DNA of 64,000 bases from Gemmatimonadota bacterium (lineage in GTDB: Bacteria; Latescibacterota; UBA2968; UBA8231). Made by a program: the position numbers and the translations under genes. The stretch covers positions 146,606-210,605 of the forward strand of contig VXML01000080.1 of NCBI GenBank assembly GCA_009841115.1, given 5' to 3'. The notes under the pieces were generated by a model, which was not told the DNA's origin, searched no databases, and worked only from the letters and a program-made list of their open reading frames with translations. Below are positions 26,812-36,031 of the stretch, one piece after another. How positions within the stretch are numbered: the stretch's first letter is position 1; every line of letters starts with the position of its first letter.

Positions 26812-29604
26812 ATGGGCAGAACTAGGGGGATACCTGCGTGGCTGGTCCTCTTGGCACTGGTATTGCCAGCGACCGAGGCAATCGGCCAGTCGCTGGACCG
26901 TCGTTTCGGGACCCAGCGTGGTGCCCAACTCACTTTTGAACCGCGCGGTCCGGGCGTCCTCTTCGATGCCCTCGACCCGGCGCTCAAGAAATGGTACGTG
27001 CCGCAAGAGCTATACGTCGATTACGGCTTTCGTCAGTGGGAGTACTCGAATTACGCCAGAGACTTATACCAGCGCTACGTCAGCACCAACCGCCAGGGCG
27101 GGCCGTTTTACGACCTGTACGGAAATTATCAGACCTGGGGCTGGCTGGTTTTCGACTGGAACCAGACGCAGCCGGGCCAATTTGGTTCGTCGATATACAA
27201 AGATCCTAGGTTCAATTCGTGGTTCAATGCCGTTACTGTCTCTGCCGATTCACGCGATCAGTATTACTTGGCGATAACCATTGGCGAGCGCATCCGCACT
27301 GCCCTGACCCCACTGACCTTTTCGAAGCCGCGTTTCAACGGCATCCAGATGGACTTTGCCGCGGACAAATACGAGGCCACGCTGTTGTTTTCCCGCGCCA
27401 GCGAGGCGATCCTCGGTACCACCCCCGCACTCCAGCCCAGCACCTCGACCAATGCGACCAATATGATGGGGGGACGGGCCACGGCGCAGGTGGGAGATTT
27501 TGTCAAGGTCGGCGCAACTATGGTCAACGCCCACCACTCGCAGACGCTGGCCGAGGCGTTTGAACGCAATCCGTTCATCGGCACCTTGGGGGCTGGGCAA
27601 GGCAGCGATCCGATTCGGGTCCTCGCTGTGGTGCTGAGCGACGATTCCCCGGAAGACGGCCAAGGCGGCGCGGCGCTGTTTGCCCACGACATCATCATTA
27701 CGGCCGAGGATTTCGACACCAAGAAGCGCACGAAATACCGCTTGCGGGAGGTGGTAGCCGATCCAACCAAATGGCCGGTGATTACCGGCGGCTTTCCCCG
27801 GGAGGGTTTTTTGGCTGCCGACGGCGAGGAACAGATCGTCATTAACTACGACTTTACCGACTTGGCGTATATTGGGCCGCGACCGACGGAGATCATCGAT
27901 ATCCAGTTCGACTTAGTGGTGGCCAACGACTACAAGATCCAGGTGTGGTCGGATCGCCAGATTGGACGCGGCAGCTTGCCCAGCCCGCCGCTTACAGGTT
28001 TGGACTTGGCGCAAGCGGGTGCCGTGTTGTTCGATGTCCGCAGCGCCGCAGGCAATGTGACGGACAATTCAAACCAGCAGCGCGTGGTCTTTGACTACGG
28101 ACTGCCATCGGCCAACATGGTGTTCGGATTTACCATGGAAGTGCTACAGTTGATGGGCTTTGATGCCTATGCTGAGTACGATATTAATCGCGACTACACC
28201 CAGTACCCCAACCTCACGCTCGCCAACGCAGACCGCAACCTGCGCACCCACGCCCGCGACGCCGCGGCTTGGATGGTCAACGTTTCCAAGCAGGCCTATC
28301 CATTCTTCTTGTTCGGCGAGGCCTTCAGCATGGACCCCGATTACTCGACGACGGCGTTTATCGTCGATTCGGGAGGCAACATCTACTACGACGACACGCG
28401 CACCTCAATGTATGAGTTTGTCGATGACAATGACGACCAAGACCGCACGCCCGATTGGAGCCGTTGGGGTCAGGGCGGCCCCGACGCAATCGTCTTCCCC
28501 GGTTGGGACGAAAACAACGACTTCGTCTCGGACTTCAACCAGAACGACAACATCTCGCTGAGCAATCGCATCCCGGATTACGAGGAACCGTTTTTTCGCT
28601 ACAACGTCGATCGGCCAGAATTCCTCTTTGGCATTGACCTCAACAACAACAACTGGATTGATCGGTTTGAAAACGACGACTTGCCAGACTATCCCTACCG
28701 CAGGAATCACCGGGGCTACAATGTCTATGTCGGCCAACACCTGACGCCGGAGGCGCGATTGACGGTGGGACGACTGCGCGAAGACGAGCTATCCTCCAAC
28801 CGCCGGAGCCACGCGACCTACGGCGTTTTCACGTATGACCGCGATCACCCACAATGGGGCCACTTGCGGTTTTTCAATTCGCTGAAAAAGGTCGCCGACA
28901 ATATCCCCGACGCTCGCCGCGAGCCGACGCTATACCTGCAGACGCTCTCGCTGGCTCTTGTCGAGGACATCTTGCCGGCCAGAGACACTTGGGTCAATGA
29001 CAGCTACGTGCAGTTCGATTACGAACCGGTCAAAAAGCTGAATGTGATCAACAAATTCAAATACAGCCTCTTCAGCCAGCGCGGTGAGGCGTTCAAAAGC
29101 GGCGATGCACCCATCCTCAATGAACGCACGCAGTTTGTGGGTTTGATCAATAAGGCGGATTACACCCGCAAAATTGGCCAATTTGTGCTGCAACCCAAGG
29201 TGAAAAGCGAATACCTCAACCAGACGGCCTTTTTGCAGGCCGATCCCGATCGCAAGGAGTGGATGGGGATTGGCATTTTGCAGGCGCGGCTGCCGGTGTT
29301 GAACAACTCCTTCCTCGAAAGCGGGGTGGAGTATTCGGTTTTCCGCGAACTGGTCTTGGACGAAGATTCCTTGCTGGACGATGGCCCGACCCAAGACACG
29401 GGTGACTTCCGCAACTTGGTTTTGGCCGTGCAGTGGACGACCCTCGGACACTACCTCGGCTACAAGCTTACCACTCAGTTTGGCGTTAGCTATACCAAGC
29501 GGTGGGACGAGGCCGTGGTGTTGGGTGATGATGGCCTTGTGAAGCAGAGTGAGAGCCGCTCCTTTGGCACGAGCTTTATCTCGGTGTACGCCGGTGTAGA
29601 ATGA
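26812..29604 (+). CDS. Large outer-membrane barrel-like protein 1, uncharacterised family
   Basis: The 930-residue exported protein has GGAGGG before its ATG and a signal peptide (WLVLLALVLPATEAIGQ). The next gene is a paralogue. Both have LKKWYVPQE/LKRWYMPQE near residue 60, WEYSNYARDLY, FYDLYGNY, a SDDSPEDG loop, DNSNQ then VVFDYGLPS, and PFFLFGEAFSMDPDYSTTAF. About residues 560-645 carry an Asp/Asn-rich block (DENNDFVSDFNQND, then IDLNNNNWIDRFENDDLPDY) that could bind calcium. The last 280 residues show alternating hydrophobic strands, as in outer-membrane barrels. I do not recognise a named family. The end overlaps the next start by four bases (ATGA). Confidence 0.7.
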   Translation: MGRTRGIPAWLVLLALVLPATEAIGQSLDRRFGTQRGAQLTFEPRGPGVLFDALDPALKKWYVPQELYVDYGFRQWEYSNYARDLYQRYVSTNRQGGPFYDLYGNYQTWGWLVFDWNQTQPGQFGSSIYKDPRFNSWFNAVTVSADSRDQYYLAITIGERIRTALTPLTFSKPRFNGIQMDFAADKYEATLLFSRASEAILGTTPALQPSTSTNATNMMGGRATAQVGDFVKVGATMVNAHHSQTLAEAFERNPFIGTLGAGQGSDPIRVLAVVLSDDSPEDGQGGAALFAHDIIITAEDFDTKKRTKYRLREVVADPTKWPVITGGFPREGFLAADGEEQIVINYDFTDLAYIGPRPTEIIDIQFDLVVANDYKIQVWSDRQIGRGSLPSPPLTGLDLAQAGAVLFDVRSAAGNVTDNSNQQRVVFDYGLPSANMVFGFTMEVLQLMGFDAYAEYDINRDYTQYPNLTLANADRNLRTHARDAAAWMVNVSKQAYPFFLFGEAFSMDPDYSTTAFIVDSGGNIYYDDTRTSMYEFVDDNDDQDRTPDWSRWGQGGPDAIVFPGWDENNDFVSDFNQNDNISLSNRIPDYEEPFFRYNVDRPEFLFGIDLNNNNWIDRFENDDLPDYPYRRNHRGYNVYVGQHLTPEARLTVGRLREDELSSNRRSHATYGVFTYDRDHPQWGHLRFFNSLKKVADNIPDARREPTLYLQTLSLALVEDILPARDTWVNDSYVQFDYEPVKKLNVINKFKYSLFSQRGEAFKSGDAPILNERTQFVGLINKADYTRKIGQFVLQPKVKSEYLNQTAFLQADPDRKEWMGIGILQARLPVLNNSFLESGVEYSVFRELVLDEDSLLDDGPTQDTGDFRNLVLAVQWTTLGHYLGYKLTTQFGVSYTKRWDEAVVLGDDGLVKQSESRSFGTSFISVYAGVE

Positions 29605-32420
29605 CGCGACGCAATCTAACAATGTGGGCGGCGGTTTGCCTGCTGACCGGACTAGTGCCAGCGAATGCCCAGCCCGATTACGGCAACCGCTTGGGGACCA
29701 ACGAGGAGGACCGGGTTTCCTATTACGCCTCCGGCCCACTCATGCAGCAGGCGGCGTTCGTCCCCGCGTTGAAGCGCTGGTACATGCCGCAGGAAATCGT
29801 CTCTGAATACCGCTGGCAGTGGGAGTACACCAATTACGCCAGAGATCCCTACCGGCGTTACTTTTCTCCTGGGCAGGAAGGCGACTATTTCTACGACCTG
29901 TACGGGCGCTATCTGACCAAGGGTTGGTTGGTTTACGACTGGCGGCAGCGACAGCCGACCAGCTCGGGAGGCTCGGGCCTGCTCAAACCGTCCGGGCGCT
30001 ACGACTCGTGGTTCAGCAACCTGCTCATTGCCACCGATACCAAGGGCCAGCACTATTTGGGGGTGACTATCGGCGACCTGATCAATACCACGCTGACGCC
30101 GATGACGTTCCGCAAAACTAGGTTCAACGGGGTGCAATTTGACTATGCTGCCGACCGCTTGGCCGCTACGGTGTTGATGTCGCGGATTAGTCTGCCGGTG
30201 CATCAGATCGCCCCGGGCGTGCGCGTCCCCATCGTCACCGAGAACTTTACCAACCTGCTCGGCCTCCGAGGTGAGTGGAAGGTCCTCGACGCCGTGCACT
30301 TGGGCGCGACCTTTGTCAACGCCCACAACGACCGATCGCAATCCGACCGCGGCGGCAATCCCTTCAAAGGCAAGCTGACCAATGGTCAACTGGAAAATCG
30401 CATCAACTGGATCATCGTCCGCATAACGGACGATTCGCCCGAGGACGGCGCGGGCGGCCCTACGGTTTTCGACCAAGATATTGAAGTGCATACCCAAATC
30501 GGTGGTCGCGATACCGTGCTGGTTGGCAGTCAGCTTGGTTTTCTGCCGCAGGTAGAGGGCGGTACCACGCGCAATGGCTTTCCCGTTGCCGAAGGGGCTG
30601 GTAGCGAGGGCGAGATCACCTATCGGTACAACTTCTCTTCGGAAGACCCGGCGGTGATGGCGCTGGAAGACATTATCGACGATGCCGACTTAGTCAACAA
30701 CATTACTGCGGTGAAGTTCCGTTTCCTGCTCAACAACGACTATCGGATTGATGTCACCTCGGATGTCCAGACCGACAACGAACCTTTGGGTGCCCAATCC
30801 AAGTTCCTGAACGTGGTGCGAGCGGATGGCAATGTCCAAGACAACTCCAATCAGCGGTGGGTTGTCTTCGACTACGGTCTGCCGACAGCGACCCAAGTTT
30901 TCGGATTCAGTTTTGAGGTCAGCGATTGGGCGGGCTTTCGGATGTACGGCGAGTACAATGTCAACCACCAGTTCCGGCAGTACCCCAATATCGCTCGGCA
31001 GACGCACCACAGCGCGTCTGGCGTGTTGGGGGATGAGTCGGCCACGGGTTGGATGGTCAACGTCGCCAGAGAATTCTACCCCTTCTTCTTGTTCGGCGAG
31101 GCGTTTAGCATGGACGCCGAGTACAACACCACGTCGTTCCTCGTCGATCAGGGCGGACGGATCAATTACAGCGATGACGAAGAGGCGCGGTCGGAGTTTC
31201 TCTACGACTTGGTCGATGACAACGACGACAACGACATCCGCCTCGACCAGCGGCGCGACAAGGAGGGGCTGGCCGACGGAGCGGTGTTTCCCGGTCTCGA
31301 CGAAAACAACGACTTCATTTCCGATTTCAATCAAAACAACACGCCAGTGCGCCCCAATTTCATGCCCGACTACGAAGAGCAATTCCTGCGCCACTACGTC
31401 GATCGGCCGGAATTCGTCTTCGCCATCGACTTGAACAACAATGGTTGGGGCGAGCGCTTTGAAAACGACGACGAGCCGGATTATCCCTACAAGCGCGACC
31501 GGCGCGGGTACAACGTCTACTTAGGGGCGTGGCTGACGCCGGAGCTGAAATGGATGGCGGGGCAGGAGCAAGTGCAGCGCTTATCTACCGGCGCAAAGAA
31601 TCTGACTCGCTACGCCCTGTTGGCCTACGAGCGCAATTTCCCGACGGTGGGAAATGTTGCTTTTTACGACATGTTCAAGCTAGTGCAGGACGACATTGCC
31701 GACGATGTGGTCCAGTGGGTGACGGCGCGGCCCGAGCTGGGTAGGCCGCTGGATTCGCCGGGGTCGATGCAGCCGGTCATGGATCCGCTGGCGATGCGCG
31801 ACGCCGTCGTCAATCGGCTGTGGGCTGGTTTCACCGGCAAGACCTACAAGGGCATCAATAGCGAGGGCAAGTTCATCCACGAATTCATTCGGCAGCGCGA
31901 CGCCGATGCCCGCGACCGAGCTGGCCGCAAGATCGCCCGCAATACGCGGCGACTGGGGCTGATCAACCGCATAGATTACCAATTTTCGCTGGGCCGGCTG
32001 ACGGTACAACCGCGCTTCAAGCACGAACTCTTCATGGACGACACGCCCTACAATATCGACCGCCTAACCAGCGCCTCGACGGCCGACCGCCAAGACTGGA
32101 GCGGGATCTCCTCGCTCTTACTGCGGCGTTCCTTTTTGAACCACGTGTCGCTACAATTGGGCGTCGAGCACCTGATCTTCCGCGATTTTATCCAAGATGA
32201 GACGGCCACCGCTGGCTTGCGCGCCGGCGATACGACTGGGGATTTCAACGAGACCTCGCTCGCCGTGCAGTTTTCCATCGACAAGCCGTATCTGGGCTAT
32301 ACCCTGCAAACCCTGATGGGGATAAGGGTGAGCAGACGCTACTTAGAGCGCTTTGAACAGCCGAGCGCTCGGGAGACGGGTGCCCTTTCCTTCGTGACGG
32401 TATATGGCAGCATCCGCTAG
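29601..32420 (+). CDS. Large outer-membrane barrel-like protein 2, tandem paralogue of protein 1
   Basis: The 939-residue product starts at an ATGA overlap with its neighbour, so translation is probably coupled. It has a short signal peptide (TMWAAVCLLTGLVPANAQ) and the same motif series: LKRWYMPQE, WEYTNYARDPY, YDLYGRYL, a SDDSPEDG loop, DNSNQRWVVFDYGLPT, FPFFLFGEAFSMD-like text, DENNDFISDFNQNN, then FAIDLNNNGWGERFENDDEP. The two proteins diverge between motifs, which argues for an old duplication with separate roles, perhaps a hetero-oligomer. The C-terminal third is rich in alternating strands. It is followed after 60 bases by a SurA-like lipoprotein, a logical helper for barrel folding. 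Confidence 0.7.
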   Translation: MTRRNLTMWAAVCLLTGLVPANAQPDYGNRLGTNEEDRVSYYASGPLMQQAAFVPALKRWYMPQEIVSEYRWQWEYTNYARDPYRRYFSPGQEGDYFYDLYGRYLTKGWLVYDWRQRQPTSSGGSGLLKPSGRYDSWFSNLLIATDTKGQHYLGVTIGDLINTTLTPMTFRKTRFNGVQFDYAADRLAATVLMSRISLPVHQIAPGVRVPIVTENFTNLLGLRGEWKVLDAVHLGATFVNAHNDRSQSDRGGNPFKGKLTNGQLENRINWIIVRITDDSPEDGAGGPTVFDQDIEVHTQIGGRDTVLVGSQLGFLPQVEGGTTRNGFPVAEGAGSEGEITYRYNFSSEDPAVMALEDIIDDADLVNNITAVKFRFLLNNDYRIDVTSDVQTDNEPLGAQSKFLNVVRADGNVQDNSNQRWVVFDYGLPTATQVFGFSFEVSDWAGFRMYGEYNVNHQFRQYPNIARQTHHSASGVLGDESATGWMVNVAREFYPFFLFGEAFSMDAEYNTTSFLVDQGGRINYSDDEEARSEFLYDLVDDNDDNDIRLDQRRDKEGLADGAVFPGLDENNDFISDFNQNNTPVRPNFMPDYEEQFLRHYVDRPEFVFAIDLNNNGWGERFENDDEPDYPYKRDRRGYNVYLGAWLTPELKWMAGQEQVQRLSTGAKNLTRYALLAYERNFPTVGNVAFYDMFKLVQDDIADDVVQWVTARPELGRPLDSPGSMQPVMDPLAMRDAVVNRLWAGFTGKTYKGINSEGKFIHEFIRQRDADARDRAGRKIARNTRRLGLINRIDYQFSLGRLTVQPRFKHELFMDDTPYNIDRLTSASTADRQDWSGISSLLLRRSFLNHVSLQLGVEHLIFRDFIQDETATAGLRAGDTTGDFNETSLAVQFSIDKPYLGYTLQTLMGIRVSRRYLERFEQPSARETGALSFVTVYGSIR

Positions 32421-32480
32421 CGCCTGCTGACCGTCGGGTTTGATCCATTCCACCTAAAAAATTGCGAGTGTACTGAATCT

Positions 32481-34187
32481 ATGAAAGCGTACCTATCCTT
32501 GGTTTGTAGTGGGATTGTCTTGGCGTTTATGGGTTGTGCAAAAGATGCCGAGGAACTGGAAGACCCCGTTTTGGCCGAAGTGGGAGACCGCCGGATAACG
32601 GCTTCCCAATTGATCGACTTTGAACAGCGCTTGCCGGCGCAGCTAAAGACGAAAAAATCTGGCTTAGACGGCTACCGCGACTACTTACAGACGATCATCG
32701 ACAAGGAGATCTTCCTTCAAGAAGCGATCAAAAGGGGACTCGACGAGGTGCCAGAGGTGGCGCAGAAGCTACAGCGGGAAAAAGCCGAACGGGTGTTGAG
32801 CCTGTTGTTCGAGCGCGAATTCCTCGCCAAGGTCAATGTCGATGAGCAGGAGTTGCGGGCGGCCTACGAGGCCGCGGACAAGGAGCGCGAAGTCAAGCTG
32901 CGCTTGATCATCGTTGACACGCAGGCAGAAGCCGAGGAGATCGGGCAAAGCCTCGCCGATGGGAGGGATTTCGCCGAACTGGCACACAGCCGATCGCAGC
33001 ACAAATCGACGGTACCGCAAGGTGGAGAACTGGACGGCTACTTGACCCCCAAGCGCATCCCGATCTACCTACAAGAATACATAAACGCGCTTGAGGTTGG
33101 CGAGTACTCTGAGCCGGTCCGCCTGCCCAATGGCCAGTACGGAATCTATCAAGTCATGCACGCACGGCCCGTGAGTTTTGCCACTGCGAGCAACGAGCTG
33201 GAGGCCAAGCTGAGAGAGGAAAAGACGACCGAACTGATAGAGGCGTTCTTGGCGCAACTGCGGACCGACATCGACTTGCAGGCCAACCCCGAGACCTTGC
33301 ATCAGTTACAGCAATGGGTTGCGGCGGGACGTAGAGAGTACACCGAGGTAGAACGCGTAGCGGTGCTCTTTCAATTCCGCGACGGCAGTATCACGGTGGG
33401 CGATTTTTGGGATTATGCGGAAGAGCTGAAGATGGGCTTTTCAGGTGACATTGCCGAGTCGGTGCGTTGGTTTGCCGAGGACGTGCTGTTGCCCCGCACC
33501 TTGTTCCTGCATGTGGCCCATGAAAGGGGGATTGATCGCGAAGAGCAGATTGTGCGCTGGTATGAGCGTCGCAAAGACGCGCTGTTGCTGTTGGCACTTA
33601 GGCAGACGGCGGTCAAGGACCAGGTCGAGATCGAGCCGGAGGCGGTCAGAAAATTATACGACGAGCGGCCCGAGTTATTCACGGCACCGGAGGAAGTCAC
33701 GCTGCAGGAGATCATGGTGCAAACCCGGGAAGATGCCGTGGAGATCAAGGCGAGAATTGAGGCAGGTGAGGATATGGGGGCACTCGCCGACGAATACACC
33801 TTGCGAACGGCGGGCAAGGGCGCGCAGGGTACGTTCCACATCCATGCCTTTGAACAAGCCTTTTATCCAGAATTGATCGACGTCGTGCGCAGTGTCGAGG
33901 TCGGCAAGTTGTACGGTCCGCTAGCGGTGACGGCACAGGCCGCCCAAGTGGTCGGCCCGGAGGCCATGCCTCGAGGCGGCGAGTACTATTCGGTGTTCAA
34001 GGTGCTGAAGTCGAATTTCGGCAGCGCTCCCGAGCCTTTTGACACTGCGGTGAAGCGGGCGCGGGCGCTGTTGAAACGCGCCGAAGAGAGCCGCTTGGCA
34101 GATGCGTTTTTGATGGGGCTACGGCGGGACTACGAAGATAGGGTTGTCGTATATGAAGACCGCCTCGAAGCGGTCTTGCTCCAGTAG
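32481..34187 (+). CDS. SurA-like peptidyl-prolyl isomerase lipoprotein with two parvulin regions
   Basis: The 568-residue protein begins with a signal peptide and a Cys at residue 19 (IVLAFMGCAKDAEE), consistent with a lipoprotein although the lipobox is not perfect. A SurA_N-like helical part follows (ITASQLIDFEQRLPA, IDKEIFLQEAIKRGL). Parvulin region one is at about 140-240 (VKLRLIIVDTQAEAEEI, PQGGELDGYL, LEVGEYSEPVRL). A second degenerate one is at about 395-500 (VTLQEIMVQTREDAVEIKA, EVGKLYGPL). SurA-type proteins chaperone unfolded barrels across the periplasm. The position straight after two large barrel genes suggests a dedicated chaperone. Whether either parvulin domain is catalytically active cannot be judged by eye. 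Confidence 0.82.
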   Translation: MKAYLSLVCSGIVLAFMGCAKDAEELEDPVLAEVGDRRITASQLIDFEQRLPAQLKTKKSGLDGYRDYLQTIIDKEIFLQEAIKRGLDEVPEVAQKLQREKAERVLSLLFEREFLAKVNVDEQELRAAYEAADKEREVKLRLIIVDTQAEAEEIGQSLADGRDFAELAHSRSQHKSTVPQGGELDGYLTPKRIPIYLQEYINALEVGEYSEPVRLPNGQYGIYQVMHARPVSFATASNELEAKLREEKTTELIEAFLAQLRTDIDLQANPETLHQLQQWVAAGRREYTEVERVAVLFQFRDGSITVGDFWDYAEELKMGFSGDIAESVRWFAEDVLLPRTLFLHVAHERGIDREEQIVRWYERRKDALLLLALRQTAVKDQVEIEPEAVRKLYDERPELFTAPEEVTLQEIMVQTREDAVEIKARIEAGEDMGALADEYTLRTAGKGAQGTFHIHAFEQAFYPELIDVVRSVEVGKLYGPLAVTAQAAQVVGPEAMPRGGEYYSVFKVLKSNFGSAPEPFDTAVKRARALLKRAEESRLADAFLMGLRRDYEDRVVVYEDRLEAVLLQ

Positions 34188-34403
34188 CCGGAGGCTAGCA
34201 GGTATGCGCTCGGCAGCCCGCGCCGTCTCTTCGCCGATGGTGAGGGAGGCACGATGGAGGTGCGTTATAGGATATCCCTAAGAAGCCTTCTAATCTCGAT
34301 TTAGTCCGTTATTTGACGAGGTGTAGGGGCTATGGCACATTATTCTATTCAGTTTCGACAATCAGGGCTGTCGCACTACAGTCGGGAAAGGGAGATATAA
34401 GTA

Positions 34404-35390
34404 ATGACACTCAAGGAGCATATTGACGACATACGCGACGCTTTAAGAGAAAACCAATTTCCAAATGAGGCAGCAGTCTCTCAGGGCATCGTGGGTAGGC
34501 TACTCACCTCACTTACTTGGCCATGGTATAATCCACAGATTGTCATTCCTGAATACTCAGTGGGGGGGAGGAGGGTGGATTTTGCTCTATGCCATCCTGC
34601 ATTAAAGCCGATGATCTTTATTGAAGTTAAGCAAGTAGGACAAAGTGATGGGGCAGAGAGACAGCTATTTGAATATGCTTTTCACGCTGGGGTACCAATT
34701 GCTGTTCTCACCGATGGTCAGAGATGGCAATTTTTCCACCCAAGCGGTTGGGGAAATTACGAAGAACGCAGAGTATATACGTTGGATCTAATAGAAACGG
34801 ACAGTGAGGAAAGTGTATCGCGCCTCAACAGATACCTCAACTACGAATCAGTGTGTACTGGTAAATCATCTGATGCAATTGCAGACAACTACCAGAACAT
34901 CTCTAAGCAGAAACATATAGAGGAAAATTTGCCAGAAGCATGGAATAAATTGATGGAGGAAAAAGATGAGATTTTGCTAGCTTTAGTGGCGGAAAAAGTA
35001 GAAAGTCTATGTGGGTACAAACCAACGGATGATCAAGTATGGGATTTCCTGATAAATAAACCGCCAGAAGTAAGCGATCCAGAGGACCCGAACCAAAATG
35101 CAGATCATCTGACCGCAGATGATCTTATTCCGTACATGGTCAAGGTTCTGAAAAAGCATGGTGGTCGTGCACAGAAAACCCAAGTGGAGCACGATGTATA
35201 TGAACAGCTCAAAAACATCTTTGAGCTTTCTTACTACCAAGGAACCGTTTCTCATGGCATCCCAAGATGGCGACATAATTTGGCGTGGGCGAAGGAACGT
35301 GTAAAAAAGAGGGGCCTGATTCAGCCGCCGGATAAGTCAGGTAGGGGTTGGTGGGCTCTGACGGATAAGGGATGGAAGTTCGCTGCGTGA
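34404..35390 (+). CDS. PD-(D/E)XK nuclease-like protein with C-terminal Mrr_N-like winged helix
   Basis: The 328-residue protein has an HsdR_N-type nuclease core: D59 in GRRVDFALC and E74-V-K76 in FIEVKQVG, the spacing expected for a PD-(D/E)XK site. VPIAVLTDGQRWQFF follows, typical of HsdR_N-like domains. The C-terminal 85 residues form a winged-helix-like unit (MVKVLKKHGGRAQKTQVEHD, AKERVKKRGLIQPPDKSGRG) resembling the DNA-binding part of Mrr-family restriction enzymes. A modification-dependent or single-gene restriction role is plausible. Base composition is clearly more AT-rich than the flanks, suggesting recent transfer. The start is ATG, with GGGAGA upstream. Two further AT-rich genes follow. 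Confidence 0.75.
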   Translation: MTLKEHIDDIRDALRENQFPNEAAVSQGIVGRLLTSLTWPWYNPQIVIPEYSVGGRRVDFALCHPALKPMIFIEVKQVGQSDGAERQLFEYAFHAGVPIAVLTDGQRWQFFHPSGWGNYEERRVYTLDLIETDSEESVSRLNRYLNYESVCTGKSSDAIADNYQNISKQKHIEENLPEAWNKLMEEKDEILLALVAEKVESLCGYKPTDDQVWDFLINKPPEVSDPEDPNQNADHLTADDLIPYMVKVLKKHGGRAQKTQVEHDVYEQLKNIFELSYYQGTVSHGIPRWRHNLAWAKERVKKRGLIQPPDKSGRGWWALTDKGWKFAA

Positions 35391-35444
35391 AAAGTTAGTT
35401 ATACATAACACTTCGTGTCCGACTACGGGACATTCATCCTCCTG

Positions 35445-35474
35445 TAGACATCCTATACCCGGAGCGGATATAGA
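35445..35474 (+). promoter_or_regulatory. Candidate promoter for the HEPN pair
   Basis: TAGACA and TATAGA are spaced by 18 bases just upstream of the 35501 gene, which also has AAGGAG ahead of its ATG. Consensus-based only. Confidence 0.35.
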
Positions 35475-35500
35475 GCGTGTTCTGAGAAAGGAGAATCACA

Positions 35501-36031
35501 ATGACAGATATGTCTTTCGACGATTTTGTAAACCAACAGATAGCCAAGGAAGAACCATCAATCGACTGGATCCAAGTACGCGATGACTGGAAGAAGCATC
35601 TCGATGAATTCTACCAGCTAGTCGAAGGATTCCTACAGAAATACACTAACCAGGGTAAGGTCCATATTACGCGGGCTACCAAGCAGATCACTGAGGAACA
35701 CATCGGTAGTTATGATGTGAAATCTCTTGAGGTCCAGATTGGTACCATCAAAGTTCGCCTCGATCCCATCGGTAGACGAGTTCTCGGTGTAAAAGGGCGA
35801 GTAGACATGCACGGGCCGCATGGTACGGTTAAGTTCGTTCTCGTCCCGAAAACAGATTCTTCCCCTACGATCCTCGTCATCCAAGAGGCATCTAGCGAAG
35901 TAAAGGATGAACCCGAACCTGTTATCAAGGAGTTGGCCTGGAAAATACTTACGCCACCTCCGAACATCAAATACATCGAACTTGAAGAGGAGTCCTTTCT
36001 TTCCGCAATAATGGAAGTTGCGAATGCCTAG
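35501..36031 (+). CDS. Hypothetical protein, partner of the HEPN gene
   Basis: I do not recognise the 176-residue product. It is soluble and acidic, with no signal peptide. The N-terminal half is helical (SFDDFVNQQIAKEEPSIDW, WKKHLDEFYQLVEGFLQKY). The centre is a beta-rich section with repeated Gly turns (LEVQIGTIKVRLDPIGRRVL, VKGRVDMHGPHGTVKFVLV). An AAGGAG precedes the ATG. Its last eight bases overlap the start of the HEPN gene, an arrangement common to toxin-antitoxin pairs, so an antitoxin or sensor role is a reasonable guess. Like its neighbours it is AT-rich. Confidence 0.65.
   Translation: MTDMSFDDFVNQQIAKEEPSIDWIQVRDDWKKHLDEFYQLVEGFLQKYTNQGKVHITRATKQITEEHIGSYDVKSLEVQIGTIKVRLDPIGRRVLGVKGRVDMHGPHGTVKFVLVPKTDSSPTILVIQEASSEVKDEPEPVIKELAWKILTPPPNIKYIELEEESFLSAIMEVANA

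Noticed and set aside
19945..34187. Calling the surface cluster a type IX secretion system
   Set aside because: Only the cargo-like tails resemble that system; no PorV, SprA or GldK-N-like protein is recognisable in the window.
34188..34403. TTGACG at 34313 as promoter of the nuclease gene
   Set aside because: No convincing -10 box at 16-18 bases; the best match needs a 19-base spacer.
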